Shown: positions 33,780 through 45,845, counted from the first letter of the stretch. The stretch: 64,000 nucleotides of DNA from Panax quinquefolius (GCA_020205615.1 JAINUW010000730.1:496001-560000), one strand, 5' to 3'. Notes: generated by a model from the letters alone, not told the origin. A program made the numbers and translations.

Positions 33780-36494
33780 TGTAAGACCCCGAAATTTTTT
33801 AAAATAAAAAGGAATTTCCTTTATTTATTATTTTAAAATAGTAAGGGTTGATTTGATTAATGTGGATAGTTAAGGGTTAAATACGCAAATATTTCAAAAT
33901 AAGCAAGTGGTTATAAAATATTCATTTTTGTCGGGGAATATTCGTTTGGTCGTGGAATATTAAATCTTTGGGAATATTAAATGCATGACGGGCGGGCACC
34001 ATATGTGGGGGCCCATAACGGAAAGCGATTGGATGAGGAAAACGACAAAGTTTGGGTGGTTATAAATAATTGGCGTAGTTGTTCCGTTAAGATCATTGGA
34101 ATACCCGGTGGTTAAAATAAGAATGTCGCGTGGTTGCACAAGAAAGCACACAAGATTGCACAAGATTGTTGAATTATTGACTTAATCGTGACGTAAGATG
34201 GCACTACTCAATAATTTTCACGATGAGTTATCGCTCAATATTTTATTTTATTGATTCAATAATTGCTACGTTGGTATTTTATATTATTCTTTGTTTCAAT
34301 AATTGTCACCGCATGAGATTTTCCATTATCGGATCAATAATTCATATTATTTGAATAATATTATTAGATAACATTATTGGCAATGTCTAGAAAGTTACAT
34401 CTAAGGAGAGGTTTGGTCACCTAATCATGCGGCGCCAAGAAGGAGAGATCCTTATTGAAAGCCCCTCTTCTGGGAAAGGCCTCGGTCATTATAATTGTGA
34501 TTACGTAATATTATTTGTGAATAATTAATTATTGATTCATATGATAAGGAAATATTTATTTTATATGAATATAAATGATGGATTTATTTATGTGGTTATT
34601 AATGAAGAAATTATTCTTTGAGATGTTTTATTTTGTCGGATTGGAGGTATTAAAAGATCAAATCGGTGTTATTATGACTTTATTGTGTGAGTTATAATAT
34701 TTAATCCGACCGTTGGATCGTTGTAATTTTTGGATATGTTATACATATATAAGTTGAGTATATGTCTACAAATTTTGAACCGATTAAAATGAACGAATGA
34801 TTTGTTATAAATTTTAAGAGGTGTCTGATTCAGAAATTAGGTTATAAATGATTTTGGTGGAAAATTCTAGAATTGGTGGGCCCCACTTGTGGTTGATGAA
34901 GAAATGTGCTGAATTTTATTTCAAATGTGGTGGGTGGCAATAGTAGCGGGTAAAGCCATCAAGTGCTTGGTCAAGTGCGCTTGGTGGGCTAACATTTTCC
35001 TATAAATAGAGGGCTAAGATAGAATTGAAAATCACACGAAACAAAGTTTTTCTCTTTCTCTCTATATTATTGAGTATTTTGTGAGTATTTAGATACTTTG
35101 AGAGTTCTTTATTCAAAGACAAGTTTCATTCAAAGATCACTTGACCTTTCCTTCCAAGTATTGATTCTTTGAGGTAAGGGATATTATTTTTTTCGTAATG
35201 ATATTATTTCTTCAATATCATTATCTTTGAAATGTTGATCTGAAATTTTTATCAAATTTGGAACTTTTTCATGTCGGGGTTACTTATTCATGAGTTACTA
35301 TTCACGAGTTACTATTCATGAGTTACTATTCACGAGTTACTATTCATTTAGTACTATTCATGAAGCGTGAAGATGTTTTTTTTGTGGAATTTCTATCTTT
35401 TGGTGTTTGAGTTACTATTCACGATACGACACTATTCACGATATCTGACACTATTCAATCGAAAAATAAAATTTCTTCTTTTCGTCAAAATATCTATTCG
35501 GATACTAGCTTTGATTGTATCCATGTTTTGATCATTCTTGAATTTTACACCACTATGATTATTTTTGAGGTATTGTTGGACATGGATAAAACAAAGTATT
35601 TAATCCTTAATCCTTGTCATTTTGTTTCTTTGGATTCGTTCTTTAAAAATATTTTTCATCATCCTCGGTCTTAAATGATGATATTATTGAATATCTTTGG
35701 CACAGAGTGCAAAGATGAATGATTTTGAAGAATATCTTTGGCTTTGTAGAAAAAAGATGAGCAGTGTTTAAATGAACATGACCGATCGATGAATATCTTT
35801 GGCACAGTAGTGCAAAAAGATGAGCAGTGTTTAAATGAACATGAATGATCGATGAATATCTTTGGCCTTTAGTGCAAAAGATGAGCAGTGTTGAGATGAA
35901 CATGACCGATTGATGAATATCTTTGGCTCGTAGTGCAAAGATGAATATTTGATTTGAGATGAATATTGATTGATGTTTGAGGATAAAATATTGATGATGG
36001 ACCGTTAAATTCATAGATTATAGTAGATTTCATTCTCTACGTAACTCTTCTATGAATTATTATTTCATGCTGAATATTGATCCGAAACTTGTTGTCTATT
36101 GATTCTATTAAATTTTTTCCTGTTGAAGACTAACGATAATTTGTTGTATATTATCTTAGTCATAATATTCTTTTCTTGAGCTAGTTGAGCTCACCCTTTT
36201 CCTTTTTTGTTCCATTCTTCTCGTGGAGGCGAGAATATAGCGAAAGTATGCAGTAGCCTGGGTAATGCGGAATGAAGGTTTTAGAAAGGATTGTTTAGTA
36301 GTCCTCACCATTTTTGTAAAATAATGTATCAATAAATGTGATGAGGATTTATTTGAGTATAAATATTGTCTAGAAGATAATATTTGTATTTAAACTCACA
36401 GTTTTATTGTTGTAATAATAAAGTTGTAGTTGTTTCTGTACCATGTATTGACAACTCAGAATGGGTGATGTATACCTATTTTGGGGGCGTCACA
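33780..36494 (+). repeat. Element D 3' LTR
   Basis: A 2715-bp LTR starting TGTAAGACCCC and ending GGGGGCGTCACA, followed by the target duplication TTGTG. It matches 27450-30151 throughout. Differences are small, clustered changes, often at CTG, CAG or CG-containing spots. It has no coding function; the frames across the repeat array at 35690-35960 are by-products of its periodicity. Confidence 0.95.
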
Positions 36495-36499
36495 TTGTG

Positions 36500-37374
36500 G
36501 GCAGTTAATAACTCTCCTTGAACATCCCTATTAGCATAGTAATCCAAACCTTATGCAGTCCATCATCATAGACACATAACAAAGGCATACCAATCAAAAT
36601 TGTTTCACACACATATAACAGGAATTAAGCCAAAACAACAACGATATTATGCAAGCTTAGTTATGAGGAAAATGAATCAATGTCAATATTTCTTGCCATT
36701 ACCCGTATGAGATTGAGATTTGATGTAGTGGAGATTGGAATTTAAAGCATTACATACCTTGGAGATGTAAGTAGATGATGAAAATTACTGAACAATGTAA
36801 GGATAAAGAAGCGTGAGAGTAAAAGGGATCACAAGTTATGCACTTATCAAAATTTTGTTGTTCAGTTATCATATGAGAGGAGAAAAGACGTGAAGAGAAT
36901 TTAAAAGGGAAAAAATGGAAACTGAACGGATGTGTTAAAGCCCTTTTTCAATTGTAACCGCCCCTCAGCACAGGGGCGCTGAGTTATACTGAGATACTAG
37001 CGCCGAGGCGATGATGTGCAGGATCTGTTGAATGGCCCTAGTGCCGAGGCGCTGCAATTGAACTAGGATTGAGTGTCGGGGCGCTGATATGCAGGATCTG
37101 ACTTGTAAGCCCAGCGTCGAGGAATTGAGAACAGGCACACATATACAAATGGGGCAAATATCATACGTAGAATCTAATGGTAAGTGCCCTAGTCTTAGGA
37201 AGTACCGATCATGTCGCTTCCCTTGACTTTTTCTCAATTTTGTGACTTATCTGGACAGAAAAACAAACATTTTCATGAAGACTATATGGAGAGAATATAT
37301 ACTATCATCTACGGAGTAAAATTAAATAAAATGAATAAACTTCAATGTGAACTAAAACAAAATAACTAAAATTC
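36500..37374 (-). other. Athila spacer between pol and accessory ORF (distal part)
   Basis: No convincing gene. A less AT-rich segment at 36960-37110 repeats GCGCCGAGGCG/GTGCCGAGGCGCTG-like units, a feature often seen after the pol of Athila elements. The rest is AT-rich. Confidence 0.5.
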
Positions 37375-38796
37375 GTGGGGTTGCCTCCCTTTAGCGCTTG
37401 GTTTATAGTTGTCAGCTGGACTTTCCTTTGATCCTTAGTTGGTCACTAGGTCGAAGAGGTACATGATCGTGGAATGACGTTCGATGGGTCCACTTCAGTA
37501 ATGTTTAAGTCGTTGACTATTCACTTTAAATTTATGTTTTGAATTCGGTTCCTCGACTTTGATGTTTCCGTGTGGAGCGACAGATATAATCGTGAAAGGT
37601 CCCGACCAATGAGATTTCAGTTTTCTAGGAAATTAATGCAATCCTGAATTGAAAAGCAAGACTTGTTGGCCCAGTTCAAATGTCCGATCAAGAATTTTCT
37701 TATCGTGCCAGGCTTTGACTTTCTCCTTGTAGAGTTTTCCGTTCTCATAAGCATTGATTCAAAATTCATCCATCTCATTTAATTGCAGTAACCTTTTCTC
37801 ACCCGCGGCTTGTAGATTGAAGTTATGTTTCCGTAAGGCCCAGTGTGCATTGTGTTCTAGTTCGACCGGGAGATGACATGCCTTCCCGTAGACCATTCTA
37901 TAGGGTGACATGCCGATAGGATTCTTGTAAGTTGTTCGATAAGCCCATAGGGCATCGTCAAGATGCAATGACCAATCTTTTCGCAACGGATTGACCACCT
38001 TTTCTAGAATTTACTTTACCTCCCTGTTCGAGACTTCTGCTTGACCATTGGTTCGGGGATGATAGGCTGCAATTTTATGACGAACCCCATACTTTATAAG
38101 CAATTTAGTTAACTGCTTATTACAGAAATGAGTTCCCTCATCACTTATTATCGCCCTAGGCGTCCCAAATCATGTGAAGATGTTTTTCTTTAAGAATCGG
38201 AGGACAACGTTGGCATCATTTGTGGGAAAAGTTGCGGCTTCTACCCATTTAGAAATATAATTGACCGCCAACAGAATGTATAGATTATTAAAGGAAGATG
38301 GGAAAGGTCCCATAAAGTCGATTCCCCATACGTCGAACAGTTCAACCTCCAAAATTGTGTTGAGTGACATTTCATTACGCTTGGAGATATTACCCACACG
38401 TTGGCATCTATCACACTTCAGCACATAGAGGTAAGCATCTTTGAATAGAGAAGGCCAGAAGAATTTCGATTGCAACACTTTGGCTGCTGTTCCATCACCA
38501 GAATAATGACCTCCGTAATCTGATGAGTGTCAATGTCCTAATATGCTGTCCATCTCTTCATATGGCACACAACGTCTAATCATTTGATCCGCACAAGCCT
38601 TAAACAGAAATGGTTCGTCCCAATAATACTACTTAACATCGTGGAGGAACTTCTTTCGTTGCTGCGAATTCAAATCTGGGGGTAACACCTTACCAACCAA
38701 ATAATTCACATAATCTGCATACCATGGCAATGTCATTATTACTTGGAGAAGTTGTTCATCCGAAAATTTCTCATTGATCATGACATTGTCTTTTTG
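37375..38796 (-). pseudogene. Athila integrase
   Basis: The minus strand encodes the zinc-binding end CDRCQRVGNI near 38400 and GIDFMGPFPSS (first catalytic Asp) near 38315. ISDEGTHF (second Asp) lies near 38140 after a frame change. EVSNREVK (catalytic Glu) lies near 38020, followed by [19 protein letters not shown]. The C-terminal part runs to about 37376 with LFNSGLH and LKSHWSGPF. Integrase inserts the cDNA into chromosomes. Frameshifts and stops occur at about 38165, 38000 and 37756. No chromodomain is seen, as expected for Athila. Confidence 0.9.
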
Positions 38797-40241
38797 CTAA
38801 AATTCTACATTTTCCAACCGGGAAAGATGATCCACCACCTGATTTTCGATACCTTTTCTATCACGGATCTCCAAATCAAATTCTTGTAACAACAGTACCC
38901 AATGGATTAACCGCGGTTTGGCATCCTTCTTCTCAATCAAATACTTAATGGCAGAATGATCAGTATAAACGATTACCTTGGTCCCAATGAGATATGCTCT
39001 GAATTTATCGAAGGCAAACACAACTACAAGTAATTCTTTTTCGGTGGTTGGGTAGTTCAACTGGGCATCCGTTAACGTCTTGCTGGAGTAGTAGATAGTG
39101 TGAAAAATCTTGTCGTGACGTTGTCCCAACACTGCTCCAACAGCATAGTCACTGGCATCGCACATCAATTCGAACGGTAAAGACCAGTCGGGCACCACAA
39201 TAATTGGTGCTGAGACCAATTTCTTCTTTAATACTTCAAATGCCTTTATACACGACGGATCCATCTTAAAAGGCACGTCCTTCTCCAACTGGGAACATAA
39301 GGGTTTCAAAATTTTTGAAAAGTCCTTAATGAAGCGTCTATAGAAACCCACATGTCCCAAAAAACTCCTTATTCCTTTCACCGATGATGGAGGAGGTAGT
39401 TTCTCAATCGTCTCAATCTTCGCTCTGTCCACCTCTAACCCTGCTGTAGAAACTTTTTGCCCCAAAATAATCCCTTCTTTCACCATAAAGTGACATTTTC
39501 CCAGTTTAGGACCAGGTTAGTTTCCACACATCTCTTCAGCACCAAGACCGGATTTTTTAAGCATAAGTCGAAACTGTCACCGAACACGGAAAAATCATCC
39601 ATAAATAACTCCAAATTTTGTTCAACCATATCTGAGAAGATCTCCATCATGCACCGTTGAAAGGTTGCCAGTGCATTACATAAACCAAAAGACATACGCC
39701 GAAACGCAAACGTACCGTCTGGGCATGTGAATGTAGTTTTCTCTTGATCCTCCGGGGCTATGGAAATTTGATTGTATCCGGAATATCCATCCAAGAGACA
39801 ATAGAACTGATTTCTCGCTAACCTATCCAACATCTTATCAATGAACGACAAGGGGAAGTGATCCTTGCGTGTGGCTTTATTCACTTGCGTAGAGTTCATA
39901 CATACTCTCCATCTCAGAATCGTTCTAGTAGGGATGAGCTCATTAGCTTCATTCTTCACCACTGTCATACCCCCTTTCTTTGATACGCACTATACATGAC
40001 TCACCCATGAACTGTCCGAGATTGGGTAAATAATGCCGGCATCCATCCATTTTATGATCTCCTTTTTCACCACATCCTTCAAAATGGGGTTTAGCCTTCT
40101 TTGCAGCTCAATGGTTGGTTTTGCCTCCTCTTCCATTAAAATCTTATGCATACAATATGATGGACTAATTCCCCGAATATCCGCTATAGTCCACCCGATT
40201 GCTGTTTTGAACTCTCGCAAGACCCGTAGTAGTTTCTCCTT
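38797..40241 (-). pseudogene. Athila reverse transcriptase and RNase H
   Basis: Three open pieces follow on the minus strand. 40220-39990 holds the N-terminal RT with KEIIKWMDAGIIYPISDSSWVS. 39968-39480 holds the palm with DGYSGYNQI, MSFGLCNALATFQRCM and the catalytic FMDDF box, intact. 39486-38797 holds [15 protein letters not shown], then RNase H with [30 protein letters not shown] and [10 protein letters not shown]. The FMDDF box with SVFG is characteristic of Athila. A stop in the RT N-terminus and a frame change near 39480 break the protein, but the catalytic residues remain. Confidence 0.93.
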
Positions 40242-40943
40242 TTACGTGTCAGTTAACTCCGTCAAAACAATAACTGGTAGGGTGGCATCTTTTCCCAAAT
40301 AAGCATACTGCAGATGAGATGGTAGTGGCTTTAATTCCAACACCGGTGGCTCTTCTATCGAGGGTTTGAACTTTTTACCTTCCGTTTCAGGCCTATCAAG
40401 GGTGTCAAATGATTGATTGCTTTTTCGGAAGAAAGATGATGTATATAGCCAGTTGACATACTCAACGTCATCTTCAATACCATCATCGTCCATCCCGAGA
40501 AAAATGGATTCTAGCCGGTCTTCCGAATAATTTCCACTGAACTTGTGATTAACTAATTCCTCCATGATATCCACCCACATACAATCACCTTTTCCTTTCG
40601 GATAAGACATCGACTTAAATACATTAAAGGTGACTTGTTGATCCTCAACTCGCATCGTCAATTCTCTTTTTTTCACATCAATTAAAGTTCTTCCCGTTGT
40701 TAACAATGGTCTCCCGAGAATAATTGGGATTTCGTTATCTACTTCACAATCCTGGATAAAGAAATCCGCAAGGAAGATGAATTTATCCACTTTGACTAAA
40801 AAATCCTCAACAATACCTCGTGGATATGTAACTGATCGATCCGCTAACTGCAAACTGATATTTATCGGTCGTGGTGCTTGAAGTCCAAACTGGCTGGAGA
40901 CGGATAATGGCATTAAATTTATACTGGCCCCCAAACCACACAA
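40242..40943 (-). pseudogene. Athila aspartic protease
   Basis: The frame starts at CGLGASINLMP, the active-site region. The usual Athila sequence has Asp where Gly stands, so the catalytic Asp is lost. The other landmarks follow: LQLADRSVTYPRGIVEDFLVKV and PIILGRPLLTTGRTLIDV. The acidic linker to RT follows to 40242. The protease would cut the Gag-Pol polyprotein; this copy should be inactive. Confidence 0.9.
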
Positions 40944-40946
40944 TGC

Positions 40947-42663
40947 TCATCCCGAAAACTGATTTCCAATTTCACATAGAATATTAAAGCTTCCTGGATC
41001 CTTGAGCTTCGACGATAACTTATTCTGTATAATTGCGTTGCACTCTTCGGTTAACGCCACTGTCTCGAACTCACCCAATTTCCTTTTTCTCGACAAAACC
41101 TCCTTCATAAACTTGGCATAACTCAGCATTTGTTCCAAGGCTTCTGCAAAGGGGATGTTGATATGCCGTTTTTTGAAAATATCCAAGAATCTTGAAAACT
41201 GCTTATCTAACTTGGATTTTTGAAACCTCTGCGGATACGGTATAGGAGGCATTGTGATGGTTGGTTTCGTTTCTTTCTGCTCTAAGGTCTCATCTTGATG
41301 TTTTTCGGTGCCCCCAACTTCCTCTATTTCACTTGTTGCGTTGTCTGTTTTTCTTTTATCCTTGACTGTCTCTTGCAAATCCTTTCCACTTCGTAGAGTT
41401 ACAGCCTTACAATGCTCATCTCTACCCGAATTTTTCTCTGTGTCACTCGAGAGTGTTCCAAGTGGTCGGTTATTCAGTGCATGTGTTATCTGCCTTACTT
41501 GATTTTCCTGATTCTTTTTCGACGCACCTTGGCTTTTCATATTCAGCTCTACTTGATTCAATATTTTGTCTTGTTCCCCGTTCCTTTTGTCAGTAGCTCT
41601 AATGAATTTTTCCAAGGCTTCTTCCAAACTTGATTTCCTCTCTAGTTGTTGTTGAGTCTGATTTTAAAACCCGGATGTGTTTTGTTGTCTCGACGCTTGA
41701 GCTTGAGCTTGATTGTTACTCCATGAAAACCCCAGATGATTTCTCCAACCCGGATTATATGCGTTTTGATTCGGATAAGGTTGGGTAGATCGATTATAAC
41801 TCCCTACGAACTGAGCTGATTCAGAATTTATGGCACATTGATCCGTAGCATGACCCCCAGCACATAATTCACAAACCATTGCTACCTGCTGTGTGGATGG
41901 TGGACTCCATGTTTCCATTTTCTTAGCTATCGCGGCCACTTGTGCTGCTATACTGTCATAGGATCCACTTCAAATTTTCTCGGTGTTTTAGGAGGGTTCG
42001 ACCTAGTCATAGGCCACTGATAGTTGTTGTTGGCCATTGTCTCTAACAGCTGATATGCCTCATCAAAAATTTTAGACATGATTGCTCCACCTGTTGCTGC
42101 ATCAATGCTGGCTCTTGTGGACGCATGTAAACCATCACAAAATATCCCCAACTGCATCCACTGCGGAATTCCATGATGTGGGCACTTACGGAGCATATCC
42201 TTAAATCTTTCCCACGCCTCATATAACGATTCTGAGTCGAATTGAGCAAAGGTGTGAATATCGTTCCGTAGTTTGGCCGACTTCGCTGGTGGGAAGAACT
42301 TCGCTAGAAATTTTTGGGCTAAGTCGTCCCAAGTTGTGATTGAACCAGGAGGCAAAGAATGTAACCAACTTCGCGCTTTATCTTTCAAGGTAAACGGAAA
42401 CATCCTTAACCTTACCGCATCTTCCAACACATTGTTGAATTTGAAGGTGTCGCAAACTTCCAAGAAGCTCAAGATATGCTCATTAGGATCATCTATCGAA
42501 CTACCCCCAGACTGGCATGTATTCTGTAGCATCTAAATTATTCCCGGTTTGATCTTGAAACTGTTCGCATTGATCGTCGGTCTCCTAATACTCGACTAAA
42601 TATCTGTGACATTCGGCATGGCATAATCCTAAGCGATTTCTATTCGTCCCCCGCCATGTTCAT
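40947..42663 (-). pseudogene. Athila gag
   Basis: The start at 42663 (ATGAACATGGCG) precedes the typical Athila gag leader, which has stops. The gag domain (42532-41948) shows FLEVCDTFKFN, RLRMFPFTLKDKARSWL, WDDLAQKFLAKFFPP and YEAWERFKDMLRKCPHHG. A zinc knuckle VCELCAGGHATDQC lies at about 41870. A Gln/Asn-rich and charged region (41627-40947) includes PPIPYPQRFQ and FAEALEQMPSYAKF-like sequence before protease. Gag is the particle protein. Stops at about 42533, 41945 and 41662 break the frame. Confidence 0.9.
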
Positions 42664-42916
42664 TGGAATTTCTTGTTTCGCTGATTTTCTTCCACGGTGA
42701 CCCCCGCACTATTCAATCGCAATTTTGGAACTTCCTTTCGATATAAATCGTATAAGGAAAAAGTTCCTTTTTCGCCCTTGATCTAGTGTGCATACACGCA
42801 AAGAATTCTCGCAAATCAAGAAGAAAAATAATTAACGTTTAAATTAAGAATGAATTGATTATAACTAATATGAATTAATATTAATAAAGAATTCCCCGAA
42901 CAAGCGCTTAAAAACT
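42664..42916 (-). other. Athila leader with decayed primer-binding site
   Basis: In element sense the LTR end is followed by TTTTTAAGCGCTTGTTCGGGGAATTC (42891-42916 region). This resembles the tRNA-Asp site TTTTTGGCGCCGTTGCCGGGG common in Athila, with several substitutions. The leader to the gag start holds nothing else recognisable. Confidence 0.65.
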
Positions 42917-44178
42917 TATTGATTGATTTCACAATCAAAGCAAACGTAAAGTATACACGATTGACAAGTAATAAAGTGATAAGATAGAGTGTCGATCCCA
43001 CAAAGAATTCTAATTAATAAATTCCAACTACTAGCACTATATCAATTCAATTTTATTTAAACAACCATAAATTGTGATTTTTCTAATTAAGAAAACTAAA
43101 TTAAACAATTAAAAGAGATTATTCTAAAAGAAAGAAAATAAACAAAAACTAAGATTTGAATGAATGAATTCAGATAAATAATGATTAAGACTTCAATATC
43201 CCCAATTATAAACTATAAACCAATTATCCCAATTATTATGCCTACTGAATTGTTAACAGGAATTCTCAAATGCCAAAAGTCCTTTTCCAAGTGATCAATT
43301 GACTTCTATTTAATCCAGATTAATCTTGCTATATTCCTATGCAAAACAATTGAATTAAACTCTTTTAATTCCAATTCCTTATGTGTTAAATACGGTGAAT
43401 GATATTTCCATTCAATTCACAAACCTAATTATTTATTCACTATGCAAATAACTAAGTCACATGTTATCATGCCCAGTTCTAACCCTAGAATTCCTCTTTC
43501 AATTCCTTCTAGCGTAACAAGGTAATTACTGGCCAAATAATTAATCAATAAACACAAGGCAAGATAAACAATTCAATCAGACATAAATAATTGGAATAAA
43601 TCAAATAATTAATTCATAGCCATAAAAGGTTCAATTGAAATCTTAATTTAAGAAATTAGTTCATGACAAAAATTAAAACCAACAATCTTTGAAAAATCAT
43701 CCTTAAAGAATTACACAAATTGAAAGAATAGAGAAGAAGAAACTCTAAGTAAAATCTTCAATCTGTTCTTCACTCCTTGCTTAGCCTCCAATTGTGTAGA
43801 TGATCCCCCCTCTAATTCAATTAAAATAAACTTTATATAGTCTTCTCTCTTCACCAAAATCCTTTTCAAAATCAACCTTTCAATTAAACCAACAATCCTA
43901 GTCAACCCTTCTGTCCACGCACACACATGGTCAACCATATCTCAGTTACGCTACATTACAAGACCTTTGGATGTAGTATTAATATGATAGGCGCCCATTT
44001 GAACTTCAACATATTTACCAAATTGCCATTTTAAGCTCCAAATTTCCCAATTTGTCCCTACAGCTCCCGAATCTGCAAAACAACAACTAAACACAATAAA
44101 AATACTTCTAAATGACTCGAGAATGCACAAATTTAAGCCTAAGTATATCCAATTCATGGGTATACTACCCAATCATCA
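42917..44178 (-). repeat. Athila 5' LTR
   Basis: A 1262-bp copy of 23397-24666, bounded by TATTGATTGATTTCAC and ATCATCA. It is followed by the duplicated target GGTAA (44179-44183) and by the rest of the Gyp-1 LTR. Confidence 0.93.
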
Positions 44179-44183
44179 GGTAA

Positions 44184-45435
44184 CCCCGCCCCTGACGGGT
44201 GTTACCAAACTAAATTACCCCACCCCGGTGGGCAAAAAAAATAAAATAAAATAAAATAATTAAAATTAATTAAAATACTTATCAAATAAAATAAATATTT
44301 TAATTGAGATATTTATGGAGTAAAATAAATATTCGATGAAAATTATTATTAAAATATTTTTAAAATAAAATAAATATTTTAATTGAGATATTTATGGAAT
44401 AAAATAAATATTCGATGGAAATTATTATTAAAATATTTATAAAATAAAATAAATATTTTAATTGAGATATTGATGGAGTAAAATAAATATTCGATAAAAA
44501 TTATTATTAAAATATTTATAATAAATAAATATTTTAGTTGAAATATTTATAGAATAAAATAAAAATTCGATGGAAATTATTATTAAAATATTTATAAAAT
44601 AAAATAAATATTTTAATTGAGATATTGATGGAGTAAAATAAATATTCGATGAAAATAATTAATTAAAATATTTATCAAATAAAATAAATATTTTAATTGA
44701 GATATTTATGGAATAAAATAAATATTCGATGAAAATTATTAAGAAATAATTTATTCGAGTGTAATAATAGTAAGGGAATGAAAATATTCTAATTTAATTA
44801 AGTAATTAAATTAGAAGGGTAATGATATGTTAAATAAAGTGGAGTTTACATTAAATAATTAAGTGAAAAAGTAACTAATGAATGTCGTGAATACATATGG
44901 TATGTGTGTAGGACTTGTGGTGAACGGAAGTAGTAATCGTTTATCCTACACACGAGGCAAGTTCCTAAACCTTGATTCTTTACATAAAGCAAGTTCATTA
45001 TTCTATCTTGTTTATTATTGTTCAAGTCAAGATTTCATATTAGATCTTATCATTCTTTAAAAGCACGATTTCTGTTATACAATACTTATTCGATTTTATA
45101 CATCTTGAATTTTATTATTCAAATTGAATATTAATTATTATTGAACCTTGTAAGACTAGCGACCCTTATTGATTCAACTAGTTCATAGTTGATGATCGTT
45201 ATAAATTCTAGAACTTTTATTGAGCTTATCCAAACCAAACCTCCTTTGGTACAGACTCCGATGTCAAACTGAGATGAACAACCCTTTAATAGGGGATTAT
45301 TTACGCTTTAGCGTTAAGATATTGTGCATAATATTGTACTAAGGGCTGATCCCCCTAAGTACGAGAAGAAGAGTCCATAGTCTTATGACTGTTGAAGGTT
45401 TCAAGTATAAACACTTGACAACCTAGGACATAGTT
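44184..45435 (+). repeat. Gyp-1 5' LTR, second part (3' end deleted)
   Basis: This continues 22016-23396 after the Athila insertion and matches 51790-53022 of the 3' LTR. It holds the 79-bp minisatellite. Similarity stops at GGACATAGTT (45435), where the sequence jumps into the upstream ORF. The last 500 bp of the LTR, the primer-binding site and part of the leader are therefore deleted. Confidence 0.9.
44240..44745 (+). repeat. 79-bp minisatellite in Gyp-1 5' LTR
   Basis: About six tandem units with period 79-80 bp (one of 75). They are built on TTTTAATTGAGATATT, TATGGAGTAAAATAAA, TATTCGATGAAAATTATT and AAAATATTTATAAAATAAAA. The same array is in the other two LTR copies at 51840-52340 and 59945-60440. 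Confidence 0.9.
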
Positions 45436-45553
45436 ATGAGGTATCCAATCCAGTTTGAAAGGTCTACCATCGTATATGCTAGATCGCAGGATGATGTCCC
45501 GCATCATGGAAGAGGAACGTAGCAAGGCTATTCAGCACCTTAACAGGCAGTGA
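45436..45553 (+). pseudogene. Gyp-1 ORF upstream of gag, C-terminal fragment
   Basis: With one frame change the sequence encodes YPIQFE, then LPSYMLDRRMM and IMEEERSKAIQHLNRQ followed by a stop (TGA 45551-45553). It matches the C-terminus of the ORF at 63667-64000 in Gyp-2, and the distance from its stop to the gag start (292 bp) is nearly the same as in Gyp-2 (297 bp). The N-terminal part was removed by the deletion at 45435. Function unknown. Confidence 0.7.
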
Positions 45554-45833
45554 TGGGATTAATTTAATTATGTGAAAATCTATCTGGTAGTTAAAGATGT
45601 AAATTCTGATGTGTTTATGAATAAAGGAATATTTTAATGTTTTAAATTCTATAGATTCTTTATCTCGGGATAGTTGATGTAAATAGCAGTGATGCTATCG
45701 TTTGAAGTTAAAACTTTCAATTTGAATAAATATAAGAGTTTATTGATATAATGTGTTAAGTGATTATGATTAAATGTTTAAGTTAAGCCTTAAATGTTTA
45801 AGGGATTGAATAATAACTTAATAAGTGTATATT

Positions 45834-45845
45834 CTTAACAGAAAT
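45834..45845 (+). promoter_or_regulatory. Acceptor-like site before Gyp-1 gag
   Basis: TATTCTTAACAG|AAAT ends 4 nt before the gag ATG. Gyp-2 has GTATTTTAACAG|AAA 3 nt before its gag ATG. It could be the 3' splice site partner of the donor-like site in the LTR. Splicing is inferred. Confidence 0.35.

Larger units (their letters stand above)
27450..36494 (+). mobile_element. Element D: chromovirus-type gypsy, internally deleted
   Basis: A complete insertion with 2.70-2.72 kb LTRs (27450-30151 and 33780-36494) and the 5-bp duplication TTGTG (27445-27449 and 36495-36499). The interior is only 3.6 kb: a primer-binding site, a coiled-coil or gag remnant with zinc knuckles, protease, small pieces of RT and RNase H, integrase and a chromodomain tail. 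Most of gag and the RT/RNase H cores are deleted, so it could move only with help. It landed in the Athila spacer. The LTRs are similar but differ by many small changes. Confidence 0.95.
23397..44178 (-). mobile_element. Athila-type gypsy retrotransposon (interrupted)
   Basis: A minus-strand element with LTRs at 42917-44178 (5') and 23397-24666 (3'), flanked by GGTAA on both sides (23392-23396 and 44179-44183). Internal order: decayed primer-binding site resembling tRNA-Asp type, gag, protease, RT with the FMDDF box, RNase H, integrase, a long spacer, an accessory ORF, and a polypurine tract. This order, with a large ORF between integrase and the 3' LTR, is typical of Athila elements. Without nested element D (27450-36494) it is about 11.7 kb, a normal Athila length. 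It landed in the Gyp-1 5' LTR. Confidence 0.93.

Noticed and set aside
35643..36014. 123-codon minus-strand frame with internal repeats
   Set aside because: Its repeats are the 60-bp array of LTR-D read on the wrong strand; it is interrupted in the left LTR.
36965..37237. 90-codon minus-strand frame after Athila integrase
   Set aside because: Covers the GAGGCGCTG-type repeats of the spacer and lacks similarity to pol; integrase already ends near 37376.
44240..44745. CRISPR-like repeat-spacer array
   Set aside because: Units are contiguous 79-bp minisatellite repeats without unique spacers in a plant LTR. The copia hairpin arrays likewise have no constant repeat.
44878..45060. 60-codon frame with ATG, present in three LTR copies (52467-52649, 59632-59814)
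   Set aside because: Conserved only as part of the LTR; no known motif and no evidence of selection beyond the surrounding DNA.
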